Source: Leucocoprinus leucothites
Lineage: Eukaryota > Basidiomycota > Agaricomycetes > Agaricales > Agaricaceae
Assembly (NCBI GenBank): GCA_013368445.1
Contig: JAACJO010000033.1
Location: 1-64,000, forward strand
Length of the DNA: 64,000 bases
Direction of reading: 5' to 3'
Position numbers and translations under genes: made by a program. Below the pieces are notes generated by a model. It was not told the DNA's origin, searched no databases, and saw only the letters and a list, made by a program, of their open reading frames with translations. This document shows, piece after piece, positions 34,196-44,815 of this stretch. Numbering within the stretch: position 1 is the first letter of the stretch; each line of letters begins with the position of its first letter.

Positions 34196-35880
34196 TCAAG
34201 TATCACTTTCATTATCCAATTTGATGGCTTCTACTTCTGTGTCTTCTAATAGTTTCAGAACTTTGTGAGAGGTGTCAAGCAAGTCTTTGACTTTTTCGCT
34301 AAACTTGATGTGCCTCCTTGTGAGGTAAGGTATGACTCTAAATGCCATGACCTTATTTTGCCATACTGACCCATCCAGTTCAGCTAATATGAATGCACCC
34401 CCTTTTAGTTTCTTAATAACCACCATGGGTCCTAGATAGGAAGGCTTCATTTTTCTATAGGCAGAGCTTTCTATTGCAGAGTTCTTCACTAGTACCAAAC
34501 TACCAGGTACTAGGTTGAATTCTTTAATTTTATGCTTAAATTCACTTTTGAGCTGTAAAGCCCTCCTTATCTTTTCCTTGTTCGTTTGTGAACACATTTC
34601 TTCTACATGTGAAACATGCTTCGCAAGTGCTTGGGCTCTAAGTCCTATTAGGTCTGTAGTAGAGACCTCCTATCAGGATATTTGACTAACCATGTTGCTT
34701 CAATAACATCTAATGGCAAAGTTGGATGGGCACCTGTTACCATAAAGTAAGGTGAACATCTGGTCCCTTTTCTAATAGTGATCCTATCAGCCCACATTAC
34801 ATGGTGTAGTGACCAATACCATTTCTTTACTTTGCCACCAGTTGCTTTAAATAACATTTGCCTAAGGTCCCAATGTGGTCTTTCTATAGTGCCATTGGCT
34901 TGTGAATTGTAAGGAGAAATTGTGACTCCTTTAATTCCATATTTTTCCGTGAGCCATCCGACTGCTTTCTTGAAAGGGGAACCATTGTCTGTTACAATTT
35001 TGACTAGACTTCCCCACCTGCATATTATATCCTCGAAAAGCCATTGACCAATAGTCTTAGCATTTTCTTGTCTGAGTGCCCATGCCTCCATCCAACTTGA
35101 GAGTGCACATCTGCCATGTACAATATAGCTACATCCGTTCGACGGCGGAGTCATGTGTACTGTGTCTGCATGTAGTACTTGAAATATTGAAGGCATGTGT
35201 GTTACTACAGGTGGCATTTCGAGAGCCATCTTTTGGCGTACTTGGCAAAGGTGGCACGACTTGACATACCAAGTAGTGTCCTCTTCTACCTCCGGCCACC
35301 AAAACCTTTGTTGCAGTAATCAAGCAGTAGCGAAAGCTCCCCTGTGTCCCATGTCATCGTGACATGCCTTCAATAATTTCATTCTGTGTTCTATTGGTAT
35401 CACTAATTGTGGATACTGATGGCTACCAGTTTTTCTATAGAGTTTACCATCAGATTCATCTAACCAGAAATGTGATACTGCCCTCATGAACTTAGCTTCT
35501 TCACTAGTCGTTGAAGTCAGGTCACCTTTTTCTGGCTAATTCGCTAAGTAGTCCCTTATCTTGTTGAGACAATTATCAAGCCTGAGTGCATGCTCTGAGC
35601 ACCTATTCTCATAAGTGACTACATCATCTTCTAGTTTGTTGTCTTCATCTTCATTTGTGAATGTCTCTTCCTCATTGCCCTTTCTTTCCAAGTTAGTTGT
35701 GACTTCGAGAAAGACCTTAACTGGATCCAGACACTTATTGTCCCTACTCCATTCTGTCCTTTTCGCTAAGTTGTGTTTGGCAGCTTCTCAAATGGTCTCA
35801 TAAATAGGTTCATTACTCATTACTGACAAGTAGTAACCTTCATGAGTATTGATCTTGTCATAGAAGCTTTTGAGAGAGAG
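34196..35880 (-). pseudogene. A2 integrase
   Basis: Reverse copy of the element A integrase. The C-terminal part is 34196-34597, the catalytic core with H-A-D-T-V-H, V-T-D-N-G-S and N-G-T-I-E-R is about 34648-35229, and the zinc domain is about 35240-35370. A small deletion near 34655 shifts the frame between core and C-terminus, and stops lie near 35323 and 35537. It is cut at 35884 by element C and continues at 44816. Confidence 0.9.
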
Positions 35881-35884
35881 TGGA

Positions 35885-36547
35885 TGTTATGTATATTGAT
35901 TATATCTAGTATTTGTTCCATCTACAATACAAAGTCAATATTAGCTTTACTTAAGTAATATCGCAATTATGTTTTCATCTTATTTGTCTTTGTATTTTCT
36001 AGTTTGTTTTGACTTGTTTATCTTGACTCATTATAACTCGTTATTATTTGTTTGGTTCTGTTTACATTTGATGACATGTGATTGTTAAATATAGCTGTGC
36101 TATATTTGGACTTACCTTGTGATTGATCAGATAATCAAAGAAGCACTTCTTTAGAAGAACTTCTAAAGCTTCTTTGACAGATCGCATCTTATATAGTTTA
36201 ATTAGCATTAAGGAAGTTGTACGCTTCTCTTCTTTCATTAGAAGCCCTTAGCCCTAGTTAATAATAGATACAGACTTGTATTGTATATAAGTCGTCGACA
36301 TCTACCAAGGAGAAACATCGTTTCTACTTGGTTAGATGGAGACTCAATATGAGCCTTTATCTATACAAAGTTGAATTGAACTTAAGCTCTAAGATCTCAA
36401 TTACTGAAGTCTTTACTATTATAATCGCCGTATTATAACTCTGACTTAGTAAACGACTTTGTCGCTTACCGAGAAGGAGTCCCTTTTGATAAGATCAACC
36501 CAATACTTATCACGCTAGCTTAGGACCAGGCCAGTGTCACCATAACA
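35885..36547 (+). repeat. element C 5' LTR (family B)
   Basis: TGTTATGTATATTGATTATA... to ...CAGTGTCACCATAACA, 663 bp. U3 holds a nested hairpin at 36136-36176 (outer CAAAGAAGC/GCTTCTTTG, inner TTTAGAAG/CTTCTAAA) found in all family members. TATATAA is at 36284-36290. Confidence 0.95.
36317..36329 (+). promoter_or_regulatory. element C predicted mRNA 5' end and self-primer
   Basis: ATCGTTTCTACTT lies 33 bp after the start of the TATATAA box and is the exact complement of 36550-36562. It forms the 3' arm of a hairpin (ACCAAG-G-AGAAAC/GTTTCT-A-CTTGGT, 36304-36332) that a transcript starting here would lack, leaving it free to pair with the primer site. Confidence 0.65.
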
Positions 36548-36549
36548 TT

Positions 36550-36562
36550 AAGTAGAAACGAT
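36550..36562 (+). promoter_or_regulatory. element C primer-binding site (self-primed)
   Basis: AAGTAGAAACGAT starts 2 nt after the LTR, does not begin with TGG, and is perfectly complementary over 13 nt to the LTR sequence at 36317-36329, as in fission yeast Tf1. The leader from 36563 to the gag ATG at 37014 has no other feature. Confidence 0.65.
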
Positions 36563-37013
36563 CCTTCTCTGTTAGCACAGAGCCATTACTTTGCCCAGTA
36601 ACCCAACAACGTTGCAAACACTGTCAATTTGGGTTATCGCGGTTATAGCACAAGCTGTCCCAAAACTATTGTGCATAACAATGAAGAGAGGGTCAACATA
36701 CATTGCCAACTAGTGGAATAGTTGAGGATCACTCTTATTGATCTGAGCGATTACCCATGCTCTTAAAACATTTGGAGGCTTGTGAGAGCTAAGGTCATTG
36801 TACCTGAATCTCAAATAAGATACCAGACCCGAGGGTAGATACTCGGAAGAGAGAAAATTGCCAGAAGATTTGGCATATCTCTGAAGAATACCAGACCCAA
36901 GGGTAAATACTCGGAAGACAGTTTATCTGTTGAAAGTCTTAAGAGACTATAAATACACAGTCCTAGTGACTATAAAGGTGAGTCCATAGCGACTATAAAC
37001 TAATTTTCCAATC

Positions 37014-39325
37014 ATGGCAGAATCAAACTGCAAGTGTGATAATTGTCTTAAGGACAATTTACCATTTAAAACCATACCAGGTGTCTCTATAGGCACCTAT
37101 AAACATAGTCCACAACAGACCCAGCAGAATTTGCAAGACAGGTTGAAATCTTCACAAGAAGGGAATTTCCAGAGGAATCCTACAGTACCTATTATAGTGA
37201 AAGCCGAAGAACAAGATTCTACAAAAGTAAAGGATCAGGAAGATTCTATTACATCAAAGAACACGAAGGAAAAGTTGCCTACATCCCAATCAAGAAAGAA
37301 CAAGAAGGAGTCCTTGAAGCCGAATATGCTGCGCTTGGTCACAAGCAACTTCACAGAACTGTCAAACAACAAATCGAAAGAGGAGCTGGTATTGAAGAAC
37401 TTCGAGATATTACCCCAGAACAGTATGCCGAAGAAGCAAGAGGACGGCAAACTCCATTTCCAGAAACCCCTGCAGAATTTAGCAGGACCATTGAACTAGA
37501 ACCAGTTCTTGACACTACCCCAAGAATCGGAGAAACCTCTCAAGAAAATAATTCAGAGCCCAGAGTTGACACTCCAAGCCCAGAAGAATCTGAATCTGAC
37601 GAAGACGACGAAGAAGAAGAAGATGAAGAAGGAACAGATAGTGGAAATAGAAGCCAACAAGAATCTGAAGGAAATTGAACAGAAGAGGAAGCAGAAGCAC
37701 TCGCATGGGCAATCGATAATCTCAAACTCAAATCCCCAGAGAAGCCCAGAGTCGATAGACCCCCTTCTTACTCCTCAAGCCCAGCCTTTGGACATAGCCC
37801 AAGGTTCCTCAGTCCCATTACGAACCCTATCCCCTTTAGCTTTACCAATTCCCCCACTGGTATTGCCAGTACCAGTACCTTACCAACAACCAATCCCAAT
37901 GTTACTACTGCCAGTACCACCATCACCATACCCACTAACACCCAAACAAAAGGGAAAGCAAAAGCAGTTGTCACCAACACAGGAGGTTCTTCAAATCAGA
38001 GAAGCCCCACACCGCCACCACCAAATCCACAAGGAGGACCACCAAGTCCCGGAGGTAATCCGCCTGGAGGACCTGGAGGACCAGGAGGAGGACCACCAAA
38101 TCCTAATACAAACCCCCCGCCAAATCCAATGGCACAACCTCAAGCAGGATTCCAACTTAAATACCCAAAGCCCAACAGGTTTGATAGCAACCCAAGCTAT
38201 TACAGACCATGGATGGCCGAAGTCAAACTCTACTTTGACTCATATGGTATCACAGATGACCAATCAAGAATCAACTACACCCTTGGATTACTCAATGGAG
38301 CTGCCAAGTTATGGCAACAGGATTACAGACTTAGTCAAGCAACTGCAGCTACCCAAGCAGGATACACCCCACACACCTTCGATGAGTTCAAGGATGTGCT
38401 CGAACAGTCATTCGCTCCAACACAACAGAGCTTTGAGGCTGAAAGAGAGCTCCACTATTATAGACAATGAAACAAATACATCGAAGAATACATCGCCAAC
38501 TTTTCCATCCTCACCTCACGTGCAGGACTTACTGACAGCACTTCTCTCCGATCCTACTTCGCCGAAGGACTTGACAACGATGTCAGATTCAAAGCAATTT
38601 GAGCTGACCCCCAAACCCTCGCAGAGTGGAAAACTGCTGCAAGACAAGCATACAAAGGTGTCCAAGAGCAAAGGAGATACCACATTGGAAATTCTAATCC
38701 AGGATCTTCAAACAGATCAAGAAAGACCAAAAAGAATAGTAGATCACATGGACCTCAACCATGATATAATGACATCCATAGTCAACCCCTATCTAGACCC
38801 AGACAATCCGAGTGGGACATGGATATCGACAGAATATCAAGAGGCATATACCGATTATCAATCAAAGATGATCGGGAAGCAGATGACAGAGGTATATTCG
38901 AACTTGGCACAGAGGATGATGATAATCCTGAAGAAGAGGAGAGTGAAGGAGAAGACATCAACCAAACGTACAATGAAGGACCAAGCAACACAGACAGAGA
39001 TGTCTATGGTTCACTATACTCCCACATCATCAATAATGTTCTCACCAACGAGCAGAGAATCGCACTCAAGAGAGGAGAATGCTTCTTCTGCCACAAGAAA
39101 GGACATTTCGCTAAATCTTGTCTGGCAAGGAAGGTTTGGTTTAAGTCAAGAGGAAAGACAAACATGGGATCGAAGCAGATGCAGAAGTCCCAGTCCAAAC
39201 CGAAACAAGGGAATCATAGACCTTTCAAGCCTAAAAGGAAAGATCCAGATGCCATGGTTTACGAAATAGAACAAGCTAGCGATGAAGACAATCCGTTTCA
39301 AGAATACTCAAATGAAAATTTTTGA
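37014..39325 (+). pseudogene. element C Gag
   Basis: ATG 37014 opens a frame with a C-K-C-D-N-C cluster. The downstream Gag frame opens after 37106, so one base has been gained or lost near 37100. From there the frame runs to TGA 39323-39325, with TGA at 37676, 38468 and 38600 (Arg or Trp expected). Domains: acidic stretch (about 37590-37640), Pro/Gly-rich linker (37980-38110), gypsy Gag core (38130-38660), second acidic stretch, and zinc knuckle C-F-F-C-H-K-K-G-H-F-A-K-S-C (39080-39121) with a basic tail. Confidence 0.88.
39316..39322 (+). promoter_or_regulatory. candidate -1 frameshift site gag/pol (AAATTTT)
   Basis: Gag codons A AAT TTT TGA. The pol frame is the -1 frame, opens precisely at 39316 after a TGA at 39313, and continues into the protease. 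GAAGATC at 39334-39340 can pair with GATCTTC at 39355-39361, a stem 11 nt downstream. Confidence 0.65.
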
Positions 39326-42300
39326 GTACTCAGGAAGATCAGATAGATGTCATCGATCTTCAATCAAATAAAGGATTAACAGTACATGTACCAATATTAC
39401 TCCATACAACCAGAGCAAAACACAACCTACAAGCACTACTCGATTCAGGAGCTAGTGGAGAATTTATCGACCCACAACTAGTTGATACCTACAACTTGCC
39501 AAAATTCAAAATGAAAAAGGCAATCAAAATCTGTAATGCTGATGGAACACAAAATCTATCAGGAAGTTGTACTCACTATACAAAATTAAAAATAGAAGTG
39601 AACAACAAGATTATGACAATCTCTCCAAGAATAGTCAAACTTGGATCAAACCAACTATTCTTAGGAATCATATGGTTAAAAAGATTCAACCCCGACATTG
39701 ATTGGTAGAAACTGTCATTACGTTGGCGAGATGAAAACTCTCACACAATCAAATTAACCAAAGCGAAAACTGATTCCATCAATCAGTTGTATTATGAAAT
39801 CAATGTGAAATCCAACACATCACAACAACTTCACAATTCGGCTACTAAACCAAAACAGGAATCAAACCCTGTGAAAGCCGTACCAAAGAAATTTCATCAG
39901 TTTCTCAAAGTTTTTAACAAAGACGAATCTGAGAAATTACCACCTAGACGTCCTTGGGATCATAAAATCGAGACTATACCTGAATTTGAACCCAAACGAA
40001 TGCCAGTTTATCACCTGACACCCCAGGAAAGAACTGAACTTGACAAGTTTATTTCCAAAAACTTATGAAAGGGATATATTTGGAAATCAAAATCACCTAT
40101 GGCCTCTTCTTTCTTCTTTGTAGGAAAGAAAGGAGGAGACTTACGCCCATGTCAAGACTATTGATTCCTTAATAAGAATACGATAAAGAATGCTCACCCA
40201 ATACCAAGCATATCACCAATCATGGATAAACTCAAAGGATCTAATTGGTTTACCAAATTAGATGTCTGACTAGGATACAATAATGTCCGAATCCATGAAG
40301 GACATGAATGGAAAGCGGCATTCCGCACCCCAAATGGGTTATACGAACCCACAGTCATGTTCTTTGGAATGACAAATTCCCCTGCTACCTTCCAATCTAT
40401 GATGGATCACATATTCAAAGACCTTACTGAGAAAGGCGGAGTTATTATCTACATGGATGACATCCTAATCCATGCAAAAACAAAAGAACAACTCAAAAGA
40501 CTTACTAAACAAGTCTTGAAGATTCTACAACAGAACGAGTTGTATTTAAAGACTGAGAAATGCGAATTCAAGAAGCAATGTCTAGAGTATCTCGGAGTTA
40601 TCATAACCCCTGACTCTATTGAGATGGACCCAATCAAACTAAAAGGAATACAGGATTGGCCTGTACCCAAGTCTGTCCGGAATATCAGACAGTTTATTGG
40701 TTTCTGCAACTTCTATCGCAAATTCATTCATAACTTCTCAGCTATCGCACAACCACTTAATGCATTACTTCGCAAAACAACGAAATTTGAATGGAACCCA
40801 GAAGCACAGAAAAGCTTTGAAAAGCTCAAGGAACAATTCCTTAAGCAACCTATACTCCAAATAGTTGACGAATCAAAGCCATTTGAAATTGAATGTGATG
40901 CTTCTGCATTTGCCACCGGTGCAGTATTACTCCAAAGAGATTCAAATGGAGATAAGCACCCTGTGGCTTATTATTCACAAACCCTTAACCCTGCGGAACA
41001 AAACTATCATGTGTCCGACCAAGAATTCCTTGCTATTATTAGAGCACTAAAGGAATGGCGACACTACCTTGAAGGATCAGCACATCCTATCATCATATGG
41101 TCTGATCACGAGAATCTCACCAGATGGCGAGAACCACAACAATTAGATCAAAGACAAGCCAGATAGATGCTATACATGACACGCTTCCATTACTCCATAA
41201 AGCACTTGGCTGGAAACAAAAATACTCTTGCTGACACATTGAGTAGAAGACCAGACCTAGTTCTAGAAGGGAAAGATAACGAAGATCTCGTTGCAATACC
41301 ATCAGAAAAGTTCATTAACTTCCTTTCTAAAGAAATTAAAGAAGAAATTAAAAATAAACAAGAGAAGATTACCCCATCTGAAAGATTTACAGAAGATGAT
41401 GGCATTTATAAATATCAGGAAAGACATGTGATACCTGAAGATGCCGAACTAAAAAGAAGACTTCTACAACGTGTACATGATCACAAGACATCAGGACACC
41501 CAGGAACAGCCGAAACGTTCCGTAAACTATCTAAATTAGTTTACTGGCCTGGAATGAACACATATGTTCAGAACTATGTGAAAGGATACCCTATTTGTCA
41601 ACAGTACAAAATCAACCGTCACCCGGTTAAGCCACCGATGCAGCCGATTAAAGGCCCTTCTTCTACAAGGCCCTTTTCCCAAATATCAATGGATCTTATT
41701 ACAGATCTACCACCTGACGACAGATATGATTGTATATTGTCCATAGTGGACCATGGACTTACAAAAGGGATAATTCTAACTCCAACAAAGAAGACAGTAA
41801 ATGCTGATGGCATTGCTGAAATTCTTATTGACAAAGTATTTTCGAAATACGGAACACCCAACAAAATAATCTCAGATCGAGATCCACGATTTGCTGCTAA
41901 ATTGATGCAAAAATTATACAAAAAACTCAATATTACACCAGCCCTGTCTACAGCATATCATCCACAGACAGATGGTACTACTGAAAGATACAACCAAGAA
42001 ATTGAGTTTTACTTAGCAGTTTATACATCACAAAACCCGACCATATGGAAACAAGCACTTCCAATGATTGAATTCATACACAATACAAAACCCCATTCTG
42101 GAAGAAAACACTCACCATACAAATTAATATTGGGATATAACCCACAAGCGTTCATCTCAGATAAAGAGACAGACACACCTTCTATCAATGAGAAGTCCTT
42201 ATTCTTAGAACAAGTTCGAGAAGCAGCCTTAGAGGCACATGAATGAACACACCTCATAATGGCTCAATGAAAGAACCAACCATGGACGCCATTCAAAGTA

Positions 42301-42732
42301 GGAGACCGAGTTTGGTTAGATAACCAAAATCTCCCTTTGCCCTATGCTTCCAAGAAGCTCAACCAAAGAAGAGAAGGCCCATTTACTATTATTAGAAAGA
42401 CCTCTCCAGTCAACTACAAACTCAGACTACCACCAAAGTGGAAAATTCACAACAAATTCCATGCTTCACTTCTCATGCTAGTAACTGAGAATGACATTTA
42501 TGGGAAACACAATCCTAAACCACCACCTGTTCTTGTCTCAGGAGAAGAACAATACGAAGTCGAAGCAGTCCTAAATCATAGAACTCGCAGACTACGCTCA
42601 GGAACAAAAATAGAATACCTAATTCGATGGAAAGGATACGGGCCTACTGAAGACTCATGGGAACCAGAGAAAAATCTTGAAAATTCAAAAGAAATAATTC
42701 AAGAGTATAAAACCCAGCACAATCTCTCCTAA
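39316..42732 (+). pseudogene. element C Pol (protease, RT, RNase H, integrase, chromodomain)
   Basis: One frame of about 1138 codons ending at TAA 42730-42732. The protease has L-L-D-S-G-A-S-G at about 39437. The RT has F-F-G-M-T-N-S-P at about 40360 and the catalytic I-Y-M-D-D-I-L at about 40450. RNase H lies around 40880-41100. The integrase zinc domain is at about 41470-41610 (H...H, C-Q at 41600), with core D in S-M-D-L-I-T-D, D in I-S-D-R-D-P-R, and E in T-E-R-Y-N-Q-E. The C-terminal chromodomain is at about 42547-42715 (Y-L-I-R-W-K-G-Y, D-S-W-E-P). Stops are TAG 39706, TGA 40066, 40162 and 40267, TAG 41164, and TGA 42244 and 42268. Confidence 0.93.
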
Positions 42733-42747
42733 CATTCCCCAGCTTCA

Positions 42748-44097
42748 ATGACTACTCCAGAAGTCACTGAACAACCAGCAGTACCAGTCTTTGGAACTAT
42801 TATTTGCGAATCGCCCTCACCTCTTACCCCTCCTACTACACCAACCAACACCATCGACGATGTGAACAAGGTCAAAGAAAGTCCTGGTCTTGCCTCATTG
42901 CAAGAACAAGGCACCAAATCCCCTGCCAGAGATAGTACAGGCGGAGACACTAGTGGTGAAAACCCTTTACCCTATAAAGAGAATGCCACCCTACAACGCG
43001 CATTTCTTCAAGAACAGACAGCCATTGACTTTCTGTCTGCCTACGGCAGCAATCCTAGACTCACTTCATATGTCTACAACATCGGGAATCATCTTGATGC
43101 TCTCACTTCTGCAAGAAGTGAATACAAGCATCTCCAGGAAGAAATGGACTTCCATCTTAGTAACCTGGCACACCATATCCCTAGGGGTCCCTATACTCAG
43201 AACATTGTCCGACACATCCAACGCACTGACCCAGAAGGAGATTACTTCACTACGCTCAAGCATCAACAAGCTCCAGAGCGACATGCACAGAATTCTGAGC
43301 GAGCCTCAGCTGATGACGAGGGAAAAACTTCCCCACCTAGCATCAAACCTCAACAATGTCGTGATGTGGTTACACACAATGCCATATTACCAAGTACACC
43401 CCCTCCAATGCCTACTAACGAGCCTCCTTGAAATACCAATCGAGACGTGACTCGCCCTAGACATACTAGTCGAACCTGCAACATATGTCATAGAATGGGT
43501 CATATCAAGATGCTTTGCCTGGGATATCATTGCATCTGGTGCAACACTTTTGCCCCCGGCCATTTCACCAAGTATTGTTCCCGAAATCCTTATAAAGGAA
43601 TTGCTCGACGGGATCTACCCCCAGTCGCCCTGGCAGCACTTTCCATTACCGAGGGAGTCGATGCCGCCAAGGCTCTTGCTCTGCAGTCCATCACTGAGTC
43701 TACCAGAGTACAGCCCCGCCAGTCTGGTGTACCAACCAACAATCACGGCGCCCCCATCACCAATGTTGACAGACTTCGATCCAAATGACATAATCCAACA
43801 TCCACAGCCGTTAACACCACCACTCTTGGCCCCACCTACAACCCTCCTTTTACGCCGTGACGAGGCCGTAAACCCGCACCACGAGGAAGACAGTATGGTC
43901 GTCTCCAGACCTCAGTCCATTCCTCCCATCCAAACCATTGAGGACACAGTCCAAGTGGACATCCCCATCATGGTCGAACTTCTCGCATCTATGAAGGAGA
44001 CCGCCCCCTTACACCCCCATATGAAGATGGCAATTACGAATCTCATTATGATGATGAAGCCAACTTCAACATAGATGGTGAAGGTAATCTACCTTAG
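42748..44097 (+). pseudogene. element C third ORF with two zinc knuckles
   Basis: A continuous frame of 449 codons from ATG 42748 to TAG 44095-44097, broken only by four TGAs (43429, 43786, 43858, 43939) and by no TAA or TAG. N-terminus is Thr/Pro-rich, followed by a helical segment at about 42990-43260. Zinc knuckle C-x2-C-x4-H-x4-C starts at about 43477 and is followed by a second, C-x2-C-x6-H-x4-C. A Pro-rich, Arg/Gly-containing tail follows. It begins 15 bp after pol ends. It may be a second RNA-binding (nucleocapsid-like) protein; no named family recognised. Confidence 0.75.
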
Positions 44098-44128
44098 TGA
44101 CTTAGATAGTTACTAAGATGTGGACATC

Positions 44129-44147
44129 TTAGCTAGGAAAGGGATAA
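44129..44147 (+). promoter_or_regulatory. element C polypurine tract
   Basis: The sequence TTAGCTAGGAAAGGGATAA abuts the 3' LTR. The purine-rich AGGAAAGGGATAA part is the likely plus-strand primer. Confidence 0.65.
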
Positions 44148-44810
44148 TGTTATGTATATTGATTATATCTAGCATTTGTTCCATCTACAATACGAAGTTG
44201 ATATTAGCTTTACTTAAGTAATATCACAATTATGTTTTCATCTTATTTGTCTTTGTATTTTCTAGTTTGTTTTGACTCATTTATCTTAACTCATTATGAC
44301 TCATTATTGTTTGTTTGGTTCTGTTTACATTTGATGACATGTGATTGTTAAATATAGCTGTACTATATTTGGACTTACCTTGTGATCGATCAGATGATCA
44401 AAGAAGAACTTCTTTAGAAGAACTTCTAAAGCTTCTTTGACAGATTGTGTCTTATATAGTTTAATTAGTGTTAAGGAAGTTGTACACTTCTTTTCTTTCA
44501 TTAGAAGCCCTTAGCCCTAGTTAATAATAGATACAGACTTGTATCGTATATAAGTCATCGACATCTACCAAGGAGAAACATCGTTTCTACTTGGTTAGAT
44601 GGAGACTCAATACGAGCCTTTATCTATACAAAGTCGAATTGAACTTAAGCTCTAAGATCTCAATTACTGAAGTCTTTACTATTATAATTGCCGTATTATA
44701 ACTCTGACTTAGTAAACGACTTTGTCGCTTACTGAGAAGGAGTCCCCTTTGATAAGATCAACCCAATACTTATTGTGCCAGCTTAGGACTGGGCCAGCGT
44801 CACCATAACA
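44148..44810 (+). repeat. element C 3' LTR
   Basis: 663 bp, equal in length to the 5' LTR, ending GCGTCACCATAACA, then GTGGA. Differences from the 5' copy are transitions, mainly at CG/TG/CA. Confidence 0.95.
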
Positions 44811-44815
44811 GTGGA

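Larger units (their letters stand above)
35885..44810 (+). mobile_element. full-length chromodomain Ty3/gypsy element 'C'
   Basis: 8926 bp with 663-bp LTRs at both ends and the exact duplication GTGGA (35880-35884 and 44811-44815). Contents in order: self-primer type PBS, Gag with zinc knuckle, -1 frameshift site, protease, RT, RNase H, integrase with chromodomain, then a third ORF with two zinc knuckles, and a polypurine tract. All frames are continuous apart from one shift early in gag, so it is young. I count 12 TGA and 2 TAG in-frame stops after that shift and no TAA, pointing to CpG decay. Confidence 0.95.

Noticed and set aside
37509..39269. 586-codon ORF overlapping element C gag in another frame
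   Set aside because: The Gag core, linker and zinc knuckle are in the other frame. This one is a long shadow caused by Gln/Pro-rich composition.
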